From contig NC_018325.1 of assembly GCF_000234665.1 (NCBI RefSeq), positions 80,001-144,000 on the forward strand: 64,000 bases of DNA, given 5' to 3'. Source of the stretch: Leishmania mexicana MHOM/GT/2001/U1103 (taxonomy: Eukaryota; Euglenozoa; Kinetoplastea; Trypanosomatida; Trypanosomatidae). Of this stretch, positions 37,365 to 46,846 are shown one piece after another; position 1 is the first letter of the stretch; each line of letters opens with the position of its first letter. The position numbers and the translations under genes are program-made. The notes under the pieces are model-generated. The model had not been told where the DNA came from. It saw nothing but the letters and a program-made list of their open reading frames with translations, and did no database searches.

Positions 37365-39521
37365 ATGGGTAACGAGGCGTCCAAGTCCCGCGGCACGGCA
37401 TCGGCGAGCAACCCATTGGGCCGGAACTCGCAGTCGGAGGCGGCAGTGGGCTCCGATGGTGCTCCCGCAGCTACAGAGAGGGCGGGATCGCCAAGTGCCG
37501 CGAGTACCGCTGCATCGGCTCCCAGCCGTCCCATAGCGCTGTCGGCCGAGCCACCACCAGTGAGATCGGCGAGTGGGACCATGGACACCGTCGGCTCGTC
37601 AGTGCCGCGCTACGTGGATGCAAAGAGTATGGTGTACACCCTTCCCTGCTTTACCCCGGACAGGTCGCTGAGCAGCCCGACGAGCGGCGGCGCTGGTCCA
37701 CGGAGCCAACCGATCGCGATACAGATGTCTATCTCACAGCAGCTGCCGATGATATCCTCCAGCAGTGACTTCCGCGCATGCGCACCATCCTCGCCGCTCT
37801 CCCCATCCCGCCGGCGTTTCGCTGCGAATCTGTCGAGCACACTCGAGATCCCGACGTACAACACGACCACCTCCACCGTCGTGGAGGATCTGTCCTGCAG
37901 CTCGCCAGTGCTCAAGTCGTACCGGCAGCACTCCTTCTCCCAACCGAGGTGGGATGCGTGTCTGGCCGACTCCCCCAAATCCCCAGGCATGAGCATCCAC
38001 GGCTGCGCATCCCTCAGCGCCGGAGCCTCCGAGGCACCGGTGGCGATGAGCCCGGCCACCTCGTTCTCGTCTGGGGCTGGCAGCAGCTCGCACAGCACGG
38101 CGATCCACACAAAGTTCCTCGAGATAACCGGGCACCCGCTGGGCTTGGAGAACTACGGCAACACCTGCTACTGCAACTCTGTCATCCAGCTGATCTACCA
38201 CTGCGCCCCACTGCGGCTGCGGCTGCTCGAGCTGCACCACGTCTACCTCACCAAGAAGGGCAAGTCCGGCTTCGAGGAGGGCACGGTGCTCTTCCACCTC
38301 TGCAGTCTCATCGGCGCTATGCACAAGTCGAACAACCGCACCAAGGACAAGTACCAGCGCGAGAAGATCGTCCCAAAGGACCTGCTAAACTGCGTGCGCG
38401 CCAAGAACGAGGTCTTCAACAACGACATGCAGCAAGACGCGCACGAGTTCACCATGTTTCTGCTGAATGACATCTGGGACACGGAGCAGCGCATCATGGC
38501 CGACCCCGCCAACGTGAACCTCTTCCTCAAGCACGAGGCGTCCATGAAGAAGAAGGGGTCGTTGCCCTTCTCCTGGAAGCACAGCAAGGATAAGCACATC
38601 AGCAGTCACAAGGAAAACAAGCTTGACAAGACAACCTCGGCAGCGGCCACCAACAGCGACGCCGGCACGAGCGGGGGCAAGGCGGTGGATGCACAGCAGC
38701 ACTTCAGCAGGGAGCTCACCCCTCTCCAGGTAATCCTGCAAGGCCAGTTTGGCTCCCTCACCGCCTGCCTCGAGTGCGAGAACGTGACCGCCCGAGATGA
38801 GGTCTTCATGGACCTCAGCCTCGAGACGGCACAGGGCACGTCCCTGCTCCGCTGTCTCGACCACTTCGGCGACCCCGAGTACTTCTGGGGGACGAACAAG
38901 CTGCGCTGCGAGGAGTGCAAGATGCCGGTGCGCGCCGCCAAGACGATCCACGTGCAGCAGCTGCCGCAGTATGCGCTCCTTATCCACCTGAAGCGCTTCC
39001 AGTACGACGTGAAGAAGCAGACCTTCACCAAGAAGGCAGATCACGTCGCACTGCCGATGCAGATGGACGTGGAGGAGTACCTGACGGACCCAGAGGTGAT
39101 CGAGCAGAACCTGCGCAACAAGCAGGCGCGCTCGCAGAAGAACAGCGGCGTTGACGCGGGCAGCAGCACCGGCGGGCACGACAACAGCGGCAGCGGACAG
39201 AAAAACGGGGCGAACACCACTTCGTCGCTCGACACATTCAAGCCGGCGTCGGAGGAGGTGCGCCGCAAGCTTCGTGGCGTCGCCCGCCACAAGGCGCGCT
39301 TCGAGCTGACAGGCTTTGTCGCCCACATTGGCGAGGGACCGAACTCTGGGCACTACTTCACGTGTGTCCGCTACGGTCCTCAGCTGTGGCGCCGCTTCGA
39401 CGACGAGACTGTGTCGACGATGGCGGAGCGAGATGTGAAGCAGTACTTTGGCGTTCCATCCGACGCTGTCGGCGTAGTCACGACGACGGCCTACATCCTG
39501 CTCTACGAGCGCGTTGCGTAG
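37365..39521 (+). CDS. Ubiquitin-specific protease (USP12/46-like), predicted N-myristoylated
   Basis: The protein is 718 aa. The USP catalytic domain spans residues ~260-718: Cys box GLENYGNTCYCNSVIQ (nucleophile C268), MQQDAHEFTMFLLNDIW, two CxxC zinc pairs (CLECENVTARDEV; LRCEECKMPV), LLIHLKRFQYDVKKQTF, and His box NSGHYFTCVRYG (H663) with RFDDE (D679/D680). GNTCYCNS and MQQDAHEF are characteristic of the USP12/USP46/Ubp9 branch, in which WD40 cofactors stimulate activity. The N-terminus MGNEASKS fits an N-myristoylation signal (G2, S6), suggesting membrane attachment. Residues ~10-255 are Ser/Pro/Ala-rich and probably disordered. A Ser/Gly-rich insert lies before the last catalytic segment. 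Active-site residues are intact. Confidence 0.92.
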   Translation: MGNEASKSRGTASASNPLGRNSQSEAAVGSDGAPAATERAGSPSAASTAASAPSRPIALSAEPPPVRSASGTMDTVGSSVPRYVDAKSMVYTLPCFTPDRSLSSPTSGGAGPRSQPIAIQMSISQQLPMISSSSDFRACAPSSPLSPSRRRFAANLSSTLEIPTYNTTTSTVVEDLSCSSPVLKSYRQHSFSQPRWDACLADSPKSPGMSIHGCASLSAGASEAPVAMSPATSFSSGAGSSSHSTAIHTKFLEITGHPLGLENYGNTCYCNSVIQLIYHCAPLRLRLLELHHVYLTKKGKSGFEEGTVLFHLCSLIGAMHKSNNRTKDKYQREKIVPKDLLNCVRAKNEVFNNDMQQDAHEFTMFLLNDIWDTEQRIMADPANVNLFLKHEASMKKKGSLPFSWKHSKDKHISSHKENKLDKTTSAAATNSDAGTSGGKAVDAQQHFSRELTPLQVILQGQFGSLTACLECENVTARDEVFMDLSLETAQGTSLLRCLDHFGDPEYFWGTNKLRCEECKMPVRAAKTIHVQQLPQYALLIHLKRFQYDVKKQTFTKKADHVALPMQMDVEEYLTDPEVIEQNLRNKQARSQKNSGVDAGSSTGGHDNSGSGQKNGANTTSSLDTFKPASEEVRRKLRGVARHKARFELTGFVAHIGEGPNSGHYFTCVRYGPQLWRRFDDETVSTMAERDVKQYFGVPSDAVGVVTTTAYILLYERVA

Positions 39522-41857
39522 AGTCGCGTGTGCGCTGGTGGGCAGCCTGTAGACGAGCTCGATGCGCGGATGTGTAGGCGGGTCTGCGGCTGTGCGGGGA
39601 GCTGATGTATATGGGTGATGACGGTGGAGCTGGTGACGCTGGAAGGCGTGTTGCTGCACACAACGCTCGCGGAGCAGGGCAAGACCGGATCGTGCAGTTC
39701 AAGGTTCAAGTGAGCGGCAGAGGGAGAGAACGTCCGGTGTGCGTGGATGGCTGTGGTCCCTGCACGCCCCTGCGGTGCTTCTCAGGTGGTGTTTGTGTCG
39801 CCTTTTCGTTCGGTGTTCTCGCCCCCCCCCTCGTCCTCCCCATTGCGGATGACCACGGTTGCCGCACCTTTACGTGTCCTGCTGCGTGTCTCGGTCTGTG
39901 TGCGTGCGTGTGCGCAGGGATGGGTGCTCCAGCACGCCTCTCTCGCTCCCTGGTATCGCCGTCTTCGACCGCTTTCTCCTTCTCCTTCGGCCTCGCCTCC
40001 GCCTCCCCCTCCCCCTCTCTGCGTGTGTACGTGTGACTGTCCGTAGGGAGGAGTGTGGGGGAGGGAGGGCACGTGTGCACTCACCTCATGCCATGATGTG
40101 AGGTGCGCCTGCGAGCGGTGAGTGAGGTCGCATCCCCGCCTCTCCTCTTCTCCCCCGCAGCTGGCACGTGTGCGATCAGCCCCCACCCCCTCCGATGTGG
40201 GCGGGGCCACGCGTGCATCGGCGCCGTCCTCTCCTGTGTCCCTTACGGGGCTTTTTTGTCTGCCTCTGTCGCACACCTCAGCCGAGAAGTTCGATGGATG
40301 CTTGTCTGCCCTCCCGCTTCCCGCTGCTTCTCAGGGCACAAACGGTTTGCCCTCTCGTGTGCGGCCTCGGCGGTGCATGTCGGGTCGGCTTCCGGCCGCG
40401 GCGTTCGTGTATGTAAACATAGGCATGTGCATGTGTGCGCGGTAGCTCTCTTCCACCCCCTTCCTCCCATGCTGGGGAGGATGCCACCTGGCTTTACGGC
40501 CTTGTCTGCCAGTTCAAGGCAGTCCCCCACCCTGGCCAGCCTCCATCACGTCCGCCACCGGGTGCGATACGGCAGATGAGAGGAGGGGTGGGCCCTGCGC
40601 TGTCACCGACGTCATTCAACAGACAAGCAGCGATTCTGCAAAGGCGGCGCGCAGAGGTCCGCCCTCTCCTCCTCCTCCTCCTCCCTCCCCCCCGCCCCTA
40701 CCGGGCGACGCCCCCAGCAGGCTAGAAGATGGGGGTGGAGCACCGCCCCGCACCGCCCCCCCCCCCACTCACTCTAGACTGCCGTCTTCCTTCCCACCGA
40801 CTCTCTCTCTCCCTCACATCTCACATCAGCGAGGGGCAGGTGGTGGTCACACGTGCGCAGACGCGTCGGTGCAGGCGTCGGGGCACACCTCGCGCACGGG
40901 CACGTGTGCCCAACTTTTCGCCCCTCCTGTTGTGCGACGCCCAAGCGTCCCCTGCGGTGAGGGGGGCGGGCGGGCCCGATGCTGTGCTCGCTCTCTCCCC
41001 TTCTCCCATCTGTTTTCTCGTCCTGTCAGATGCACTTTATCCAGTGTGCGCACAGTACTCATAATGCCACCCAACGACAGCGAGGGCGCCCCCACCACCA
41101 CCACCACCACCATCACGCCAACCAGGACACCTCACCTCCTTCGCGCTCCCTCCCTCCTCGTGTTTGCCTGTCGTGCGTGAGCCGCTTGTCGATGTCTCCT
41201 CTTCCTCGGCTACACGCACCCACACATCGTCTCTCCGCCTTCTCTGCGCCTCCCCCCTCCCCCCCCCACCGTCTGCTGGGGACCACTGCTGTGTCTGTGG
41301 AGGCGGGGATGGACGCCCACACCCCCTCCCTCCCTCCCTCGTCGTCCGGCCGTCCACCGCTCTGTGCACGTACGTCATCCCTCCCTCTCCCTCTCCTCCC
41401 CTTTCTGTTCCTTCGCTTGCTTACAGTTGTGTGTGGGTGGGTGGGCGTGGGTGGGTGGGTGGGTGCAGGTGTGGGCGTTCGCGTCTCTGTGCTCTTGCTG
41501 CGCTGTTCCGTGTCAATCTGCTTTGGCGGAAAGGAGTTCCTCGTCGAGCTTACAGAAACACAACGAGAGCCACCTCCTCGCGGCGCTGCTGGTCATGCAT
41601 TGTGCCGCACTTGGCGAGCTTGTTTATCGTGTGTGGCCCGGCGTGGAAGACGTCGCATCGCCGTCGTGGAGCGTCCTCCTTGTAACTCCCGCGCCCACCG
41701 CTCCGGAGATGGTCTCCTCTTGGCATTTCGCTTGCATCCTCTCTCTCCCCCTCCCTTTCTCTTCGCCGAGCTGTCTTGTGCCTCACATGGGCGATCATTG
41801 CGGCGCACAGACGGCCCCATCGCGCCTCGCACTCCATCCTCTGGTTGGCTTGGTTGG

Positions 41858-41916
<59 letters not shown>

Positions 41917-42021
41917 GGTGCGTGTGTTCACCTCCCACACTTTGCGCATGCACGCTTGCGCCGATCTGCTGCCGTTGCTCCCCCACGCCGGCCGCCTGCC
42001 ACTCCCGCGGAAATCTGAAGC
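39522..42021. other. Long gene-free region (2.5 kb) upstream of the PIWI-like gene
   Basis: No convincing gene is present. Long open frames at 40979-42136 and 41364-42512 cross CA/TG and poly-C repeats and have low-complexity translations. C/T-rich tracts occur around 40665-40700, 40750-40815 and 41240-41400. A GTGGGTGG repeat lies at about 41426-41464 and a (TG)27 run at 41861-41914. The last C/T-rich stretch at 41978-42008 is followed by AG at 42019-42020. Confidence 0.6.
41861..41914. repeat. (TG)27 microsatellite upstream of the PIWI-like gene
   Basis: A perfect run of 54 bases, the longest simple repeat in the window, ends 107 bases before the PIWI-like ATG. Depending on the splice acceptor used, it is either removed or part of the 5' UTR. 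Confidence 0.95.
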
Positions 42022-45000
42022 ATGTGGTCACTGCTCCGCTCCAGCCCCGTCGTTGCCCCCTCCGTATTGGCAGCAGCCGCTGCAGAGCGTCAGCGCCGAT
42101 ACTCCGTCTGTGGCATCTCTCGAGGCACCACTGTGATTCACGTTTCCCTCCGCCACTACCACGGCTACTCCGACGGGCAGCGCACACCGCATGGGCAGCG
42201 AAGCGCCTCCTCTGCGCCTGCCACCGACAGCAGGGGTCGTCGGGATTATGTCCCGGTGCGTTCGTCGTCCGCGCCTCCGCAGCACCATCCCTCGCAGGAT
42301 GGGCAGCTGCAGCAGTGTCGCGGCCAGCAGCAGAGAGGTACGTCACTTGCGGCGGCCGAGGCGGCCTCCACCGGCCTGGCCACAGCCTGCTCTACCTTCT
42401 GGTCGCAGTCCGTGAAACATGTGTCGGCCGCTACACTGAAGCGGCAGCACGCGTTCGAGCGCGCACAGGACAAGAAGTCGCGGTTCCTCGTCCGCCGCAG
42501 CATCCGCGATGATGGCGCCATATCTAACCTCTTTCCTCTCAACTTTTGTGTCGCGGATGCGTCGCACTCAGACAGCCACCGCGGCGCACCACCGACGGGC
42601 ACGCACTTTTACATCTACGAGGTGTACGTGACGCGGCTGGCGGCGCCACAGCGGGGAGGCAGCGCTGCGAGAGGCTCCCCTTCGCCTCCTGGTGCGGGGG
42701 CACGCGGCAAGGACAGAGCCGGTGCCGCCGCTACCGCGACGGCGATTGGCGGCGTGCAGGCGGGTGGACTGGCGTCGGTGGAGCGGCGTGTTTCGCCTGG
42801 ACGCGCGTGGAGAGCGGTGGAGCGGTTTCTGCGCCACAAATACGCCGGGGCAGCCGCGGCGTTACTGCCGCCGTTGGTGCAGCTGAGTAGCAAGGTGTAT
42901 GCTGCGGCCCCCCTCCCAGCCGACGCACTAGTGCTACCGAGAGCATACTTCGATATCGGCTGGCAGACGGCGGTGCTACGCCTGCAGCGCCGGTGCCACT
43001 TTACTGAACTGCCACCGAGCGAGCTACAGATGCTGCTGAACAAGATCGTTCCCGAGGTGGCGCGTACATCTCACCGCGAACAGCGGCAGAAGGTAGGCGC
43101 CACACCAGCCTTCCTCGAGGTGGTGCGGGAGAAGACCGGCAAGCTGGTGTGCACGACGCAGGGCGTGTCAGCTGGCGGGTTGCGGCTGTATCAAGGTGCG
43201 CTGGTGCAGGCCATCTTTGTGGACAGCTCGGCTGCGCTCGACCCCAACGCGGCAGACACGAGGGAGGATCAGGTGGCGGGAGAAACACACACATGCAGCC
43301 TTGCGTCAGCTAAGACAGGTGCAAGTAGCGGCGCCAAATCCCCTATTGACGCGGGCGCCTGTCCCATCGCCACTCGCCACCTCGGCGACACCCCGGTGGG
43401 CCTTACCGACACCGCCGCGGCGGTGCACTTCCAGGTGGTCGCATTCCTCCGCCCCTTTGCCTATCGGGGCACTCACGCCGAGAGTTACCGGATCCGCGAC
43501 GCCTCAGGCGTGTACTTGGCCTCCCTCTGGGCCCCCGCACAACCACGCTCGCTGACCGTCGGCGCGGTCTACGCAGCTGCCCCAGTGCGCATCCGCGAAT
43601 TTGCGGAGCGCGGCAATGCCCGGCTCATCGAATTCCTCGATGACACCACCCTCACCCTCCTCTCTGCCCGCACCGCCACACCATCAGCCAGCCTCAGCAG
43701 CGGCACTGCCATGGCGCAGTCCTTCTCGCCACGCAGCGGCAGCGGTAACGGCGGCGCCACACCGAAGGCGAGTCGTCTCCCAGGTCAGCTGAGCCTGAAG
43801 ATCGACACAAAGGGCACGATCGCGTCGGAGGTGTCACTGTGGGAAGAGGTGCTGCAGCACTTTGGCCACGGCCCGTACGACGAGGCGGCCCAGCAGCGCA
43901 TCCGCAAGTCCGTTCAAGGCATCCCTGTCGTCATCTCCTACTCGCTGCGTCAGAGCATCGTGCGCGACGTCCGCTTCGACGGCGACGCGCTGCTGGCTGC
44001 CGTCTCTCATACGCACGACCTCGCCGCCGCCAAGGAGGGCAGGGGGCAATCGGTAGGCGCAGGTGCGCCACACTCTTCTTCTCCCAACGACGACGCCGTG
44101 GCAGACAACCGGGCACGTGAGGGCTTGAGTGCGCCGATGCTGTGCGTACGAGAGCCGCGCCTTCTGCCACTGATGCCGCACCTCGACTCGCAGCAGCCGT
44201 GTGCCATTCTTGTTGATCACACCATTGTGCCGCTGCAGGTCTTGCACTGCTGCTTCGATCCTCGCATGCGTAGCTGGCAGGACATCGGTGTTTCCGCGCT
44301 GTCTCTCATGCCACAGCAGCGCGCAGCGCTGCTGGAGTCGGTTCGCGCGCTGCTCGCGAACGGCCTGCAGCGGTGGGGCATTGATCTGTCGGCCAACCCC
44401 TATCGGACCAAGGCGCTCTCTCTCCTGCCGGCCCCCATGAAGTGTGTCGTGCCGCAGCGACGACCGGTCACCGGGTTCGCAAATCCAGCCGTCGTGGCCT
44501 TTCCTACCACCATCGTCGTCATCGGCGTCACCGGACCACGATGCACGGCGGAGCAGTCGCGGCGCATCAGCCTCACCGCTCAGCACCTGGCGCACTACTT
44601 TCGCACAAGATTCGTGGCAACCCTAGCGGACGAAAGCACTGCCGTCCAGTATGTGCACGAGCAGCTCATGTGCACGCCGGCTGCCGTTGCTGCCCCGACC
44701 GGCCAGCCGACCGCCTCGCTGAGGGACCCAAATGCGTCCGTGATCCTCATCACCAACGAAGTCGACACACGCGCGACTCGGTGGCTCAAAGTGGAGTGCA
44801 TGTGCCGCGGGGCGCACTTTATCGCCATTCCCGCGTCGTCGAACCCGAGGAAACTCAACCTCGTCGGCGCGCAGCTGCGGCTGCGTATCGCGACTCAGTT
44901 CGAGCTAAACCCGCTACGCGGCGTCGACCTGCGCAAGGAGCTGCCCGTGCTGGGCCACCGTCACGTGCTGATCATCGGGGTGGACTCGTGCCACACGAAT

Positions 45001-45771
45001 ACACACAGCGTCGGCACGATCGTCGGCATCCTCAGCACGCCCACGGAGAACAAACTGCTGCCTTACTTTTGGCGGCACGATGCACGCGGGCGCGAGACGC
45101 AGCACGTCGCAAAGCATTTCCGCGGTATTTTGGCGGGAGCCGTGGCGCTGTCCGGCAGGGTGGACGAGGTGGTGGTCTTCCAAGATGGCGACATCTTTAG
45201 CGAGCTGGTTGGGGTCAAGGAGGAGCTCACGACACAGGTGCCCAACTGCGGCCTTACCTTCATGTGCTTGCACAAGCGTTGCAACGTGCGCTTCATGCAC
45301 GCCTCGCCAGGGCAAGGCGGCAGCATGGCGACGCGCAGTCAAGCTTCCGATGCTGCAAGCGCAAGCGACGATGTCGAGAAGGCTGACCGGGACACGAACG
45401 ACCTCCGTGAGGACAACAGCCTTCACAATCTTGTGAAGGGAGTTGTTATCCCCGCTCTGGCGCCAGTGCCGTTGGACCATCAACTTGCCGCCAACTCCTT
45501 TTACCTGCAAGCGCACGAGTCGTCCATGTCGACGGCGCGGATCGTGCAGTACACGGTCCACCACGTAAGTCCTTCCCTCGACGTAACAGATGTGCAGCAG
45601 ATCGCCAACATCATGGCCAATGTGCTGGCGCCGCAGGCGACAAAGCTGCCTATGTCCACCCGATGTGCGCACCGGCTGGCTGATCAAGCGGAGCGCCTGC
45701 TCGACGCAGTGCCGCAGCTCACGGCGGACATGATTCCGCAGCCACTGTGCAACCGCCTGTGGTTCCTCTAG
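42022..45771 (+). CDS. PWI1: PIWI-like (Argonaute-family) protein, predicted mitochondrial
   Basis: The protein is 1249 aa. The C-terminal third is a PIWI domain with the slicer triad intact: D988 in LIIGVDSCH, D1055 in VVFQDGDIF and H1217 in STRCAHRLADQ. A MID-like segment starts near residue 830 (TTIVVIGVTGPRC), and a PAZ-like region is not obvious. The N-terminus (MWSLLRSSPVVAPSVLAAAA, then Arg-rich) is a good mitochondrial presequence. This agrees with reports that a divergent PIWI-like protein of Leishmania resides in the mitochondrion and does not mediate classical RNAi. The N-terminal ~800 residues carry several Ser/Gly/Ala-rich spacers and no domain I can name. A splice AG lies one base before the ATG. 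Confidence 0.88.
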   Translation: MWSLLRSSPVVAPSVLAAAAAERQRRYSVCGISRGTTVIHVSLRHYHGYSDGQRTPHGQRSASSAPATDSRGRRDYVPVRSSSAPPQHHPSQDGQLQQCRGQQQRGTSLAAAEAASTGLATACSTFWSQSVKHVSAATLKRQHAFERAQDKKSRFLVRRSIRDDGAISNLFPLNFCVADASHSDSHRGAPPTGTHFYIYEVYVTRLAAPQRGGSAARGSPSPPGAGARGKDRAGAAATATAIGGVQAGGLASVERRVSPGRAWRAVERFLRHKYAGAAAALLPPLVQLSSKVYAAAPLPADALVLPRAYFDIGWQTAVLRLQRRCHFTELPPSELQMLLNKIVPEVARTSHREQRQKVGATPAFLEVVREKTGKLVCTTQGVSAGGLRLYQGALVQAIFVDSSAALDPNAADTREDQVAGETHTCSLASAKTGASSGAKSPIDAGACPIATRHLGDTPVGLTDTAAAVHFQVVAFLRPFAYRGTHAESYRIRDASGVYLASLWAPAQPRSLTVGAVYAAAPVRIREFAERGNARLIEFLDDTTLTLLSARTATPSASLSSGTAMAQSFSPRSGSGNGGATPKASRLPGQLSLKIDTKGTIASEVSLWEEVLQHFGHGPYDEAAQQRIRKSVQGIPVVISYSLRQSIVRDVRFDGDALLAAVSHTHDLAAAKEGRGQSVGAGAPHSSSPNDDAVADNRAREGLSAPMLCVREPRLLPLMPHLDSQQPCAILVDHTIVPLQVLHCCFDPRMRSWQDIGVSALSLMPQQRAALLESVRALLANGLQRWGIDLSANPYRTKALSLLPAPMKCVVPQRRPVTGFANPAVVAFPTTIVVIGVTGPRCTAEQSRRISLTAQHLAHYFRTRFVATLADESTAVQYVHEQLMCTPAAVAAPTGQPTASLRDPNASVILITNEVDTRATRWLKVECMCRGAHFIAIPASSNPRKLNLVGAQLRLRIATQFELNPLRGVDLRKELPVLGHRHVLIIGVDSCHTNTHSVGTIVGILSTPTENKLLPYFWRHDARGRETQHVAKHFRGILAGAVALSGRVDEVVVFQDGDIFSELVGVKEELTTQVPNCGLTFMCLHKRCNVRFMHASPGQGGSMATRSQASDAASASDDVEKADRDTNDLREDNSLHNLVKGVVIPALAPVPLDHQLAANSFYLQAHESSMSTARIVQYTVHHVSPSLDVTDVQQIANIMANVLAPQATKLPMSTRCAHRLADQAERLLDAVPQLTADMIPQPLCNRLWFL

Positions 45772-46846
45772 CGGCACATGGCGGTGTCGCCGCGTGCACA
45801 CACACACACACATACTGAAAGGTCGCACAGACATGCGCGCACTCATCAACGTGCCGTCTGCTGGCTCCTCGATCGATGATGGGGTTCTTGCTGGTGTGTG
45901 GTGTGCGTACTTCAGCGCTGCCACAGCGGCGTTGGGGATCGGCCGTGTCTTGTCTGCATGTTTGTGTGTGTTCATCTTACTTCTGCCCCCCTCCCTCGTG
46001 GTGATGCTGCTGCTGTTCTGCTCCGTTCTTCTCTCTCATCCCGCCTATTCATTTCACTAATTTCGTTGTTGATGGCATCGGTGTGCACGCGCGTGTGTTT
46101 CTGCGTGTGTGCGTGTGTGCGTGTGTGCTCTTCGTTGTTGCTGCCGCACTCCCTCCCTCCCCCTCCCCCCTTTCGATCCGCCAATGCACGAACGCGCAGA
46201 CACGCACACACGCATGTCAGAACTCGCCAGTGCAATCATCGCTGTACAGCTCCGCGTCGCCCCTGGCGTGGGCGTGCGTGTGTACGGTGCTTTTCCCCCT
46301 TTGCCAGATGATGGCACATGCAGAGACGCGATGCCATATTGCAGACACGTGCACACAGACAAGGTAAGAGACAGAGATGTAACCACCGTTGCAGCAGCCG
46401 CCCCCTTCCCCCTTCCCCAAAGAAAACGAAGGCGAAACCACGTGGAGGGGTGAGCGCGGTTGGGGACAGGCCGCCGTAGGGATGCGTCGGTGCCTGCCAC
46501 CGTCTTCGTTTAGGTGGCACTCACACACCCCGCGCTAGCACCTGGAGCGGGCGGGGGGAGGGGGGCGGAGGCGCACAGCGCATTCGCACCCCTCCTCTTC
46601 TTTATCCTCCATCTCCCCTTCGACTCGCTCGCTCTCACTCTTCCTGCGTTGCACGGGCCAACGGGCCACGGTGCAGATGTCGGTAGAGTGTGTGGGTGGG
46701 TGTGTCACTGCATTGCACGTCGGCAGCTCACTGCGCCTCTCCTCCCCCTCCTCCTCCTCCTCCCGCGCTTACCTTTGGTTGGGTATCCACACACACACAC
46801 ACACACAAGCATACATACGTATAGACGAGGCACGGGCGCGCACGTC
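45772..46846. other. Intergenic/UTR
   Basis: No gene is supported. TG/CA repeats occur near 45797-45811, 46110-46130 and 46790-46807. A strong C/T tract at 46736-46775 is followed by AG at 46809, giving a ~37 nt leader for the adrenodoxin reductase gene. The in-frame extension to a GTG at 46514 is UTR-like. Confidence 0.6.

Noticed and set aside
36803..37372. 189-codon + strand open frame overlapping the deubiquitinase start
   Set aside because: Translation is Arg/Ser/Cys-rich with no protein-like order, in the pyrimidine-rich leader region.
38385..39659. 424-codon open frame on the - strand
   Set aside because: It lies antisense to the deubiquitinase coding region, is explained by G/C bias at third positions, and its translation is Leu/Val/Arg/His-rich without any domain.
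40480..40620. Possible third SIDER2-like copy
   Set aside because: It shares only vague GCCA/CCCCCAC words with the two accepted copies. The diagnostic ATGCCGAGC and GCATCG blocks are missing.
40979..42512. Two long + strand open frames before and over the start of the PIWI-like gene
   Set aside because: They cross poly-C, CCA and TG repeats, give Pro/Cys/Val low-complexity translations, and overlap the true gene in other frames.
44914..45975. 353-codon open frame on the - strand
   Set aside because: It overlaps the PIWI domain in antisense and runs into CA-repeat UTR. No motif is present.
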